Assembly (NCBI GenBank): GCA_030042765.1
Contig: JASHZA010000331.1
Span: 1 to 5,370, forward strand
Reading direction: 5' to 3'
Length of the DNA stretch: 5,370 nucleotides
Source: Candidatus Binataceae bacterium
Lineage (GTDB): Bacteria > Desulfobacterota > Binatia > Binatales > Binataceae
Shown here: positions 1 to 5,370 of the stretch, in pieces
Layout: the number at the start of each line of letters is the position of its first letter
Position numbering within the stretch: the first letter of the stretch is position 1
Position numbers and translations under genes: made by a program
Notes under the pieces: generated by a model
The model's input: only the letters and a program-made list of their open reading frames with translations
Database searches by the model: none
Told to the model about the DNA's origin: nothing

Positions 1-223
1 GATGGGCGGGCCGGTGCGCGGCAAGCGGGTCTATGGGCGCTGGGCCGGTCTCTCGAGCGCCGCGCTTTACCAGGAGCGCGACCTCGCGGTCACCACCGAT
101 TTCCGCGAACCCATCACTACCGTGCTGCGATCGCACATGGGGCTGGCCGGCCCGCAGATCGACCGCATCTTCCCCAACCGCCCCCCCGACTCCGGCAACA
201 CCACGGGATTGATCAAGGTGTAA
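1..223 (+). CDS. DUF1501 family protein, C-terminal end (5' part outside the window)
   Basis: The last 73 codons of a gene that starts before the window; the frame is already open at base 1, so the ATG at 2 is internal. The tail has the pattern typical of DUF1501 C-termini: GGPVRGKRVYGRW, then a short loop, then RDLAVTTDFRE leading into a helix (VLRSHMGL) and a final IFPN. DUF1501 proteins are sulfatase/phosphatase-fold relatives, usually exported by the Tat route and often encoded beside a DUF1800 gene; their reaction is not established. Neither the signal peptide nor any partner gene is visible here. A run of seven C (181-187) lies in the variable last stretch. Family recognition rests only on this tail, but the motif order is distinctive. 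No intrinsic terminator follows the stop. Confidence 0.8.
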   Translation, partial: MGGPVRGKRVYGRWAGLSSAALYQERDLAVTTDFREPITTVLRSHMGLAGPQIDRIFPNRPPDSGNTTGLIKV

Positions 224-308
224 CTATCGGAACACACCTGGTCGCTCTGTGAAGCGGGCTCGGTCCTGGTCATTCCTCCCTGAACGTAGTAGGTCAGAAA
301 CTTCCGGC

Positions 309-316
309 AGGGCAGG
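309..316 (+). promoter_or_regulatory. Candidate ribosome binding site for the upstream mcrB start
   Basis: AGGG at 309-312 lies 7 bases before ATG 320, and a second AGG lies at 314-316. This supports translation starting at 320 rather than at GTG 453, which has no clear purine-rich site ahead of it. I found no convincing -35/-10 pair in 224-308. That gap does contain a 7-bp direct repeat (CCTGGTC at 237-243 and 265-271) of unknown meaning. Confidence 0.4.
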
Positions 317-319
317 AAA

Positions 320-452
320 ATGTGGGCCGACCAGCTTCTTGATGCAATTTTAGAGCGACGTTATTCAAAATCTGCCAGAAAAGTTCAGGACCGGCTTCGA
401 TACCCTATTCGGCTCCGACGGTGGCCGCTACCCGGAAAGCGCGAAACGTCAG
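320..452 (+). other. Probable true 5' end of mcrB, displaced by an apparent frameshift
   Basis: The mcrB frame is open upstream of GTG 453 back to a TAG at 351-353. Those 33 extra codons read like real protein: LPEKFRTGFDTLFGSDGG followed by RYPESAKRQVTL, running straight into the accepted frame. They contain no ATG, GTG or TTG before 453. In the neighbouring frame, ATG 320 has a ribosome site and gives MWADQLLDAILE, then degenerates into arginine-rich low-quality sequence. Dropping one base near 353-356 (for example C356) joins the two as a smooth helix-forming N-terminus. The simplest reading is a single-base insertion, either a sequencing error or a real inactivating mutation. Programmed frameshifting and a rare ATT or CTG start (363, 372) are less likely alternatives. 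Confidence 0.6.
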
Positions 453-1790
453 GTGACTTTGCGCGCCCCCGCTCCCTCAGAGGACGGCGAGGGGATCGTA
501 CCATTCGCGGCACTTATCCATCCGAGCAATCCGAGTTCCGGGCCCTACGGTGGAACCTCGCTCGCCGTTTTCCCTGGCGACGACGCCCCTTGCTTGATCT
601 CGTTGGTGGTCGGAACCAACGGTCTTGCACCCGACGAAGGTATTCTCGGACGGCCCGGGCACGCGCGGAAGGCAGCGGCGGTTTGCGCTTGGTTGAATAG
701 CGGCAAACGAAAACTCGCCGCGTGGTCGAAGCACGATCCGACTCGCTTGGATCAGAGAGTTCCTAGAGAAGCAGCCGACGAATTCGGGAAGTATTCGAGA
801 GCGATCGAGAGGTATAGCAACGTTCTCTACGCGATTTACCAGCCTGGGTCGGACAAGAACGAAACGCTGAAAGCGCTAACCGCGTTTTTCGATCTGATGT
901 TCGCGGAACGGGGCGTTCGTCCACTCACTCGCTTTGAAGCCGACGCCGAAGAGATTCGCAATGGCTGGTTCCGTTACCTCATGCCTGTCGTTTCGAACAA
1001 CGACGTCGCTGAACTTCTGAGCGAAAGACGTTATGTGATTTTGCAGGGCCCTCCCGGAACCGGAAAAACTCACATGGCGCGCGAATTGATCGCGACGGAA
1101 TACCAAGAGCGCGGCAAGACTATCCAGTTTCACGCAAACACCACCTACGAGAACTTCGTCGGCGGGCTCGCACCAAAAACCACGGCCGAGAGCCTGGGTT
1201 TTCAATTTGCGGCGCAGAAAGGCTTCCTGGCTCAGGCCGCTGAAGAGGCTCGCGCTTCGAGCGGCAATTATTTGCTGCATATCGACGAAATAAATCGCGC
1301 TGACCTGTCAAAAGTCCTCGGCGAAGCAATCTATTTGCTTGAGCCGGACGACCCGAAGGTGCGCGTAATCGACCTACCGTACAAGTTCGAACCGCCAACC
1401 GGAGATCGTCTTTCGCTCCCCGACAACTTACACATAGTCGGCACCATGAACAGTGCGGATCGCAGCCTTGCGATCGTGGATATCGCAATCAGGCGCAGAT
1501 TCGCATTCACCAAACTCTGGCCACAGATGTCGGTGGTAGAGCGAGGGGGCTGTGACCTGACGCGGCAAGCTTTCCAACAGTTGCTTTCGATTTTTGTCGA
1601 TTACGCAACGGAGGATGCATTGGACCTGGTTCCTGGACATTCCTATTTTCTGGAGTTGAACGAAGACAAAGCACGGCGGCGGCTTAAGACAACGCTCAAG
1701 CCGTTGTTGGAAGATTACCTTCAACAGGGCTACGTCTCCTCGTTCGCAGAGGCTGTACGCTCCTACGTGCAATGGATTGATTCGCTGTGA
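453..1790 (+). CDS. mcrB: McrB-like AAA+ NTPase of an McrBC-type restriction system
   Basis: This is the motor subunit of a two-gene, modification-dependent restriction system. Members of the family form nucleotide-driven rings that translocate DNA and activate the McrC nuclease. Numbering from GTG 453: Walker A GPPGTGKT at 199-206, Walker B LLHIDEIN with acidic pair D278-E279, and the McrB signature MNSADRS at 332-338 (E. coli has MNTADRS). An IRRRF arginine cluster follows at 346-350 and a helical lid (VPGHSYF onward) fills the C-terminus. Residues 1-180 precede the ATPase and contain two conserved-looking blocks, IHPSNPSSGPYGG and GILGRPGHARK. They do not resemble the E. coli 5-methylcytosine-binding domain, so the target may differ. 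The length of 445 residues is near that of E. coli McrB (459), but the true start is probably about 44 codons upstream (see 320-452). The stop overlaps the mcrC start, which indicates coupled translation. The ATPase is confident; cytosine-methyl specificity is not shown. Confidence 0.85.
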   Translation: MTLRAPAPSEDGEGIVPFAALIHPSNPSSGPYGGTSLAVFPGDDAPCLISLVVGTNGLAPDEGILGRPGHARKAAAVCAWLNSGKRKLAAWSKHDPTRLDQRVPREAADEFGKYSRAIERYSNVLYAIYQPGSDKNETLKALTAFFDLMFAERGVRPLTRFEADAEEIRNGWFRYLMPVVSNNDVAELLSERRYVILQGPPGTGKTHMARELIATEYQERGKTIQFHANTTYENFVGGLAPKTTAESLGFQFAAQKGFLAQAAEEARASSGNYLLHIDEINRADLSKVLGEAIYLLEPDDPKVRVIDLPYKFEPPTGDRLSLPDNLHIVGTMNSADRSLAIVDIAIRRRFAFTKLWPQMSVVERGGCDLTRQAFQQLLSIFVDYATEDALDLVPGHSYFLELNEDKARRRLKTTLKPLLEDYLQQGYVSSFAEAVRSYVQWIDSL

Positions 1791-3274
1791 GAGCAGGCGC
1801 GGGGAAGGTGCGCGGTCGACGACGACGGGCGGCTTATTGGTCCGGCGAACCCGGACCACTGTACGAGCAGCGATGCTTCGAAGCTGAAGACTCGACCGTA
1901 ACTCGAGTTTCTGCGCGCTTCTTGTTGCGCGGCCAACCGTCCCGCGATCCCTCGTCGCAGATTGCGCGCCTCGCCGATGAATTCGTCCTTTTAAATCATA
2001 GCGGATTTCGTGAACTTGACTTGACGGTTGAGCCACACTATCGGAGTTCTACTATCGAGCTTGACATCCACGCCGGTACGCGAATCGGCGCGATACCTTT
2101 GATTTCCCCTACCAGTGGACGGCACGATTACGGGTTGGTGGTTCGTCCACGCTTCGACTGGCCGGGGATCGGTCCGATCCTGGGTGCGACTGGCTGGCGG
2201 GTTATCCCGGCGCCTTTGTCGATGCCCTCATTGCCTCACTCAGAACGTCGCGTCCCTCCGTGGGTGCTTTCTACGATTGTACTGTTCCGACTAAAAGGGC
2301 TTCTCGATCAACTCGAGCGTCGCTTCGAGATCACTGCTGACACGCGCTCGTCCCCTCGAGGCACGATCGATTGGGATCAGTATCTTCGCCGTCAGATAGC
2401 CCGCGCCCGATTCCTGGATGTGCCCTGCTGTTTCCCAGAACTTCAGAGTGATCGGGATTTACGGTCCGCGATACGTTTCGCTCTGGAAAAGCAGCTTCAT
2501 TCGCTGGAGTCCCAGCGCATCGCAGGCTCTTTCGTGCGTGAACTGATCGAACTTTGCGGGGGATTGCTCGATCGAGTTCTTGATGTCCCTCCACGTCCTC
2601 CATTGCCGACCACATTTCAGATCTGGCAACGAAACACCCTCGTCACCGATGTATTTCGCCGCGGTGTAGAGGCTATCGAGTGGACTGTGGAAGAACGGGG
2701 ACTTGCCGGGCTCAGCGATCTCCAGGGTTTACCGTGGGCGATGGCGATGGAGCAGTTCTTCGAGGCCTGGATCGAGACAATTATGTCGCAGGTTGTTCGT
2801 CGGATCGGCGGAATAATGCGTAGTGGTCGTAAGCGTGAGACGGTAGTACCACTGAACTGGAATCCCCCGTACCTCGGCTCTCAGAAATCACTGATTCCCG
2901 ATTTGGTGATCGATCGCGACGACACCACTGTGATCGTCGACGCAAAATACAAAGAGCATTGGGAGGAAATGCAGGTGCGCCGCTGGGCCGATCTCGAAGA
3001 AGAGCTTCGCGAGCGCCATCGGGCTGACCTCTTACAGGTCCTCGCCTATTCGACGGTGGCACGCAATCCGAAGGTGTTAGTGTGTCTCGCTTATCCCTGT
3101 GATGAGGAACGGTGGCTGTCGCTTCGCGCCCGTAATCGCCTTGTTCATCGAGCGTCCTTACTCGTCACAGAGAGACGGGTCGATCTGGTTCTGGTCGCGT
3201 TCCCGCTTTCGACCCGCGTCCTGGCCGAGGCGGTTAATCTGATGGTCGAAGAGATCCGTCGTATTGCAGCCTAA
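1787..3274 (+). CDS. mcrC: McrC-like PD-(D/E)xK endonuclease subunit
   Basis: This is the nuclease partner of the preceding AAA+ protein; McrC binds the McrB ring, stimulates its hydrolysis and cuts DNA. The catalytic core is visible: D372 in LIPDLVI, then D385 and K387 in VIVDAKYK. The D-x12-D-x-K spacing equals that reported for E. coli McrC (D244, D257, K259). Downstream, ADLLQVLAYS supplies the conserved Q-containing helix of this fold. At 495 residues it is clearly longer than E. coli McrC (348), the extra length lying mainly before the nuclease domain. The first 15 residues carry an arginine cluster (RGRRRR). The GTG start overlaps the mcrB stop (GTGA, 1787-1790) and has no strong ribosome site of its own, so translation is probably coupled. 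The frame is intact with all three catalytic residues, so the nuclease itself looks functional. Confidence 0.88.
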   Translation: MRAGAGKVRGRRRRAAYWSGEPGPLYEQRCFEAEDSTVTRVSARFLLRGQPSRDPSSQIARLADEFVLLNHSGFRELDLTVEPHYRSSTIELDIHAGTRIGAIPLISPTSGRHDYGLVVRPRFDWPGIGPILGATGWRVIPAPLSMPSLPHSERRVPPWVLSTIVLFRLKGLLDQLERRFEITADTRSSPRGTIDWDQYLRRQIARARFLDVPCCFPELQSDRDLRSAIRFALEKQLHSLESQRIAGSFVRELIELCGGLLDRVLDVPPRPPLPTTFQIWQRNTLVTDVFRRGVEAIEWTVEERGLAGLSDLQGLPWAMAMEQFFEAWIETIMSQVVRRIGGIMRSGRKRETVVPLNWNPPYLGSQKSLIPDLVIDRDDTTVIVDAKYKEHWEEMQVRRWADLEEELRERHRADLLQVLAYSTVARNPKVLVCLAYPCDEERWLSLRARNRLVHRASLLVTERRVDLVLVAFPLSTRVLAEAVNLMVEEIRRIAA

Positions 3275-3636
3275 AGGCCTGGATCGATTCGGTCGTCACA
3301 GTCTTTGCCTGAACAGTGGCGGTAGCCCGACAAGTCTGTCGCTTGCTTCGCTTGACGTCGCGATGAACAGCGTCAGCATCATCAGGACCGCCCAGCGTTC
3401 GGCCCCCGGGCCATGACCGCGCGGCCATCAGATCTTCGATCGACTCGCCGACCATTGGCGGCTGCCGGTCCCCGCATTCAGGCCGCGCAGCTTCGCCTTG
3501 TTTTCGCCACTCCGGGCGAACCCGATTGCCAGGTTTGGTTCGTCCAACGAATCACTATCGGCTTTACACCAAAGTAGACTTGCTGTGCAGGGTGAAATCC
3601 TTCACTACCCGCCCGGCGAAGACGGTGCGCCATCCC
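3275..3636. other. 362-bp gap between convergent genes, no convincing gene
   Basis: This stretch separates the ends of mcrC (+) and the HEAT-repeat gene (-). I see no RNA gene and no hairpin with a T-tract that would count as an intrinsic terminator for either side. A 43-codon open stretch on the - strand (3299-3427) contains GAERWAVLMMLTLFIAT and could be a decayed coding remnant, but it lacks a ribosome site and I recognise no family. Small inverted repeats are present: CGACA/TGTCG at 3328-3341, a longer one at 3514-3545, and GTGAA/TTCAC at 3592-3605. The region could be the right-hand junction of an acquired cassette. Confidence 0.6.
3514..3545. repeat. Inverted repeat, 9-bp arms with a 14-base loop
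   Basis: GGGCGAACC (3514-3522) pairs with GGTTCGTCC (3537-3545); as + strand RNA this gives nine pairs including one G-U. No T-run follows on either strand, so it is not a standard terminator. It could be a Rho-independent-like remnant, a recombination site arm or a chance structure. It is the strongest inverted repeat I found in this gap. Confidence 0.45.
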
Positions 3637-4413
3637 TCAATACCCGCGTTGCTTTTGCATCTCGGCGTCGAGCTCGCGCATTTTCGCCAGTTTCTGGTCG
3701 GTAGGTTCGAGCGCCTTGTCCCGCTCCGCCTTGGCTTCCTCCTGCTGATGGTTGGGCAATTCGCCGCCGATCTTCTCGAGTGCTTCCTCAGCCAACTGGC
3801 GCACCTTCGCACTCTTGTCGTTTTGCACGATGTCGATCAGCTTGTCGTTGGCCGCGGGATCGCCAATCTCGCCCAGCGCGAAGACCGCGGTGCCGCGGCT
3901 GGGGGTATCGTCTGTCTCGTCGAGATACTCGAGAATCGGCAGCGCTCCGCGGGCATCGCCGATACGTCCCAGCGCGGCCACCAGGTGCAGCTTTTCGACC
4001 GCGGGCGTCTCCCGCAAAAAGAGCGCCTGCGACATCAGCGGCACCGCCTCATTGACGCCGCGCGCGCCGAGTACGTCGATCGCCTTGATCCGAACACGCA
4101 CGTCGGCGTCGTTAAGGCCGCGGAAGAGCAACTCGCTGACCTCTGGCTTGTCGCCAACGAAGCGCAGCTTCTCGAGGCCGTCGACGCGCACCCGCGGATC
4201 GGCGTCGGTGATTTCGCGCTTGGCTGCCTTGATCAGATCGTCATCGGACTGGCCGTGCTTCAATGTGCTGGGACCGGCCCGGTCAAGCGCTTGCATCGCC
4301 GACATGGAACCGGCACCCGGAACACCACCGAATTGCGCGTACGCGTGCAGCGGCAGCGCTAGCAGCGCGCCCACGATGATGGCGGCGAGAAAGGCTGGCC
4401 CGAGCTTGAACAT
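3637..4413 (-). CDS. Exported HEAT-repeat protein
   Basis: A 258-residue protein made of helical repeats, probably a periplasmic scaffold or protein-binding factor; no enzymatic motif is visible. The start is ATG 4413, because GGAGG lies 8 bases upstream and the next residues form a clean signal peptide: MFK, a hydrophobic core to about residue 22, then a likely cleavage after A24-Y25-A26. Residues 27-56 are a glycine- and serine-rich linker. About five HEAT units follow (roughly 58-217), with repeated patterns such as ADPRVRVDGLEKL, ADVRVRIKAIDVLG, AALGRIGDARGALPIL and VFALGEIGDPAANDKL, similar to PBS-lyase HEAT repeats. Residues 218-258 are highly charged and likely a coiled coil. The frame extends to 4476, but that adds 21 residues without a ribosome site and would bury the signal peptide. 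It is divergent from the DUF3108 gene and convergent with mcrC. Its partner is unknown. Confidence 0.87.
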   Translation of the reverse strand: MFKLGPAFLAAIIVGALLALPLHAYAQFGGVPGAGSMSAMQALDRAGPSTLKHGQSDDDLIKAAKREITDADPRVRVDGLEKLRFVGDKPEVSELLFRGLNDADVRVRIKAIDVLGARGVNEAVPLMSQALFLRETPAVEKLHLVAALGRIGDARGALPILEYLDETDDTPSRGTAVFALGEIGDPAANDKLIDIVQNDKSAKVRQLAEEALEKIGGELPNHQQEEAKAERDKALEPTDQKLAKMRELDAEMQKQRGY

Positions 4414-4421
4414 TCCATGCC

Positions 4422-4426
4422 CCTCC
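4422..4426 (-). promoter_or_regulatory. Ribosome binding site of the HEAT-repeat gene
   Basis: A perfect GGAGG on the - strand, 8 bases ahead of ATG 4413. It decides the start of that gene in favour of the signal-peptide methionine over the longer frame. Confidence 0.8.
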
Positions 4427-4430
4427 GAGA

Positions 4431-4459
4431 TTGGGCAAAATTGTCGGTAAAAGTGTATT
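4431..4459 (+). promoter_or_regulatory. Weak candidate promoter for the DUF3108 gene
   Basis: TTGGGC (4431-4436) and TGTATT (4454-4459) are separated by 17 bases, with three and four matches to the sigma-70 boxes. This would give a short leader before ATG 4480, which has no clear ribosome site. The A/T-rich 66-bp divergent gap must hold the promoters for both neighbours, but the exact boxes are uncertain. Confidence 0.25.
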
Positions 4460-4479
4460 CGATTTGGGCCGAACATAAA

Positions 4480-5370
4480 ATGACCCGGAGACCACGGCCT
4501 TTCCGGCGGCGGCTCGTGCTGGCGGCGGCCGTTATTCTAAGCGCGGTATTCGGAGTCACTGGCGGCAGACAGCGCTTGCTCGCAAGCGACGGCGCGACGA
4601 CGGTGTCGCCGGCCCCCCCCGCGAAACCCCGCCCGCGCCCGCATCGCGCGCTGGATCCGATCCCTTTGCCCGCCGAACTGCAGATTCCGAGTTACCGCCC
4701 CGGTGCGCCGCCGTTCGGGGACGGCGAGACGCTGGTGTACGATGCCTCATGGATCGGAATCCCCGCGGCCGAGGCGCGGATTACGCTCGGCTACAACCGC
4801 GCCCATCCGGGGTTGTGGACGGGGCAGATGTGGATCACGAGCAGCCAGGCGGTGGATCTGATCTACCGGATGCGCGATTACTTCCGCGAGAATTTCAGTC
4901 GCGAGTCTTTCGAGCCCGAAGATATCTATATTCTCCAACACGAGAAAAAACGGCTCGACGAATGGCGCGTCGCCTTCGACCGCAGCGCCCATCTGGTGAC
5001 TGCGGTGAAGCGCAATGCGCAGGGGCGGACGTGGACACGCCGTTTCAGCGGGGGCGATCCGCTGGGGCCATTTTCGGGCGCGATGATGGCGCTGTCGCAG
5101 CCGCTCAAGCCCGGACAGAGCTACACGTTCGACGTCTTCAGCGGCGGTAACCGCTACGTGTTCGAGTTCGCGGTGATCCGGCGCGAGCGGATCACCACGG
5201 CGCTCGGAACGTTCGATACGGTCCGGATCGAACCGTCGGTGTTGTGGCTCAGCCAGGGATCGTTCCGCAGCGAGGCGAAAGAGACCACGGTGTGGGTTAC
5301 GGACGACGCACGCCATCTGCCGGTGCGAATCGCGTGCGCGGTATTCATCGGCGAGGTGGTCGCGGATCTG
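4480..5370 (+). CDS. DUF3108 family protein, exported, 3' end outside the window
   Basis: 297 codons are present with no stop by the window edge. The N-terminus is arginine-rich (MTRRPRPFRRR), followed by a hydrophobic stretch (about 12-27), so the protein is exported or membrane-anchored; it lacks a clear Tat motif. A proline-rich, low-complexity linker spans about 42-80. From GETLVYDASWIGIPA (starting near residue 82) to the edge it follows the DUF3108 pattern: strands with ITSSQAVDLIYRMRDYF, then a long beta-rich middle, GPFSGAMMALSQPLKPGQSY, the ALGTFDTVRIEPS block, and VWVTDDARHLPVRI near the end. DUF3108 proteins are cell-envelope proteins of unknown function, predicted to be a beta-fold that may bind a hydrophobic or glycan ligand. 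ATG 4480 is the only sensible start for the signal, although no Shine-Dalgarno is seen. Eight consecutive C (4613-4620) lie in the linker. The visible C-terminus is nearly that of the domain, so little is probably missing. Confidence 0.85.
   Translation, partial: MTRRPRPFRRRLVLAAAVILSAVFGVTGGRQRLLASDGATTVSPAPPAKPRPRPHRALDPIPLPAELQIPSYRPGAPPFGDGETLVYDASWIGIPAAEARITLGYNRAHPGLWTGQMWITSSQAVDLIYRMRDYFRENFSRESFEPEDIYILQHEKKRLDEWRVAFDRSAHLVTAVKRNAQGRTWTRRFSGGDPLGPFSGAMMALSQPLKPGQSYTFDVFSGGNRYVFEFAVIRRERITTALGTFDTVRIEPSVLWLSQGSFRSEAKETTVWVTDDARHLPVRIACAVFIGEVVADL
4573..4588. repeat. Perfect 6-bp hairpin inside the DUF3108 gene
   Basis: CGCTTG (4573-4578) and CAAGCG (4583-4588) flank a 4-base loop CTCG. 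It sits about 90 bases after the start codon, where the signal peptide ends. It may affect early translation or be a coincidence of GC-rich codons. Confidence 0.4.

Noticed and set aside
1428..2036. 202-codon open frame on the - strand across the mcrB/mcrC junction
   Set aside because: Antisense to two genes with clear family motifs; its translation is arginine-rich and resembles no domain.
3328..3341. Hairpin CGACA/TGTCG as a terminator for mcrC
   Set aside because: The stem is only 5 bp and is followed by mixed sequence, not a T-run.
3511..3545. Possible tRNA 3' part suggested by GGTTCG
   Set aside because: No acceptor stem, anticodon arm or CCA end can be folded around it on either strand.
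3526..4362. 278-codon open frame on the + strand opposite the HEAT-repeat gene
   Set aside because: It mirrors the codon bias of the - strand gene, which has a signal peptide, repeats and a strong ribosome site. The + strand frame has none of these.
3637..4476. Longer HEAT-repeat protein starting at 4476
   Set aside because: It adds 21 residues that read through the ribosome site and place the signal peptide internally; ATG 4413 has GGAGG at ideal spacing.
4747..5316. 189-codon open frame on the - strand opposite the DUF3108 gene
   Set aside because: Antisense shadow; the + strand frame is open to the window edge and matches DUF3108 throughout.

Overview
This window reads as part of a high-GC Gram-negative chromosome. 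Three genes with envelope or export character, or from families that usually have it (the end of a DUF1501 protein, a signal-peptide HEAT-repeat protein and a DUF3108 protein), flank a two-gene McrBC-type restriction cassette. The flanking families occur in Proteobacteria, delta-like lineages and related soil phyla. I cannot name the organism more closely.

Layout: (1) positions 1-223, + strand, are the 3' end of a DUF1501-family gene. (2) Positions 224-319 are a short gap. (3) Positions 320-3274, + strand, hold the cassette. It has an McrB-like AAA+ motor gene with an intact frame from 453 to 1790 and an apparent displaced 5' end at 320-452. This is joined by a 4-bp GTGA overlap to an McrC-like PD-(D/E)xK nuclease gene (1787-3274). 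(4) Positions 3275-3636 have no convincing gene and sit between convergent genes. (5) Positions 3637-4413, - strand, encode a 258-residue exported HEAT-repeat protein. (6) A 66-bp divergent gap leads to a DUF3108-family gene on the + strand (4480 onward), which runs off the window with no stop.

How they work together: the McrB-like protein should form the nucleotide-driven ring and the McrC-like protein the attached nuclease. In E. coli this pair cuts DNA with modified cytosines. Here the part of McrB ahead of the AAA+ domain does not look like the E. coli 5-methylcytosine reader, so the target is open. The cassette is visibly less GC-rich than the genes on either side, which fits acquisition as a defence island. 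The HEAT and DUF3108 genes are probably resident and unrelated to the defence pair.

The main oddity is the start of mcrB. Family-like coding sequence continues upstream of the first ordinary start codon (GTG 453) back to a stop at 351-353. A good ATG with a ribosome site lies at 320 in a different frame, so one inserted base or a real frameshift around 350-360 is likely. I see no tRNA, rRNA, CRISPR array or intact insertion sequence.
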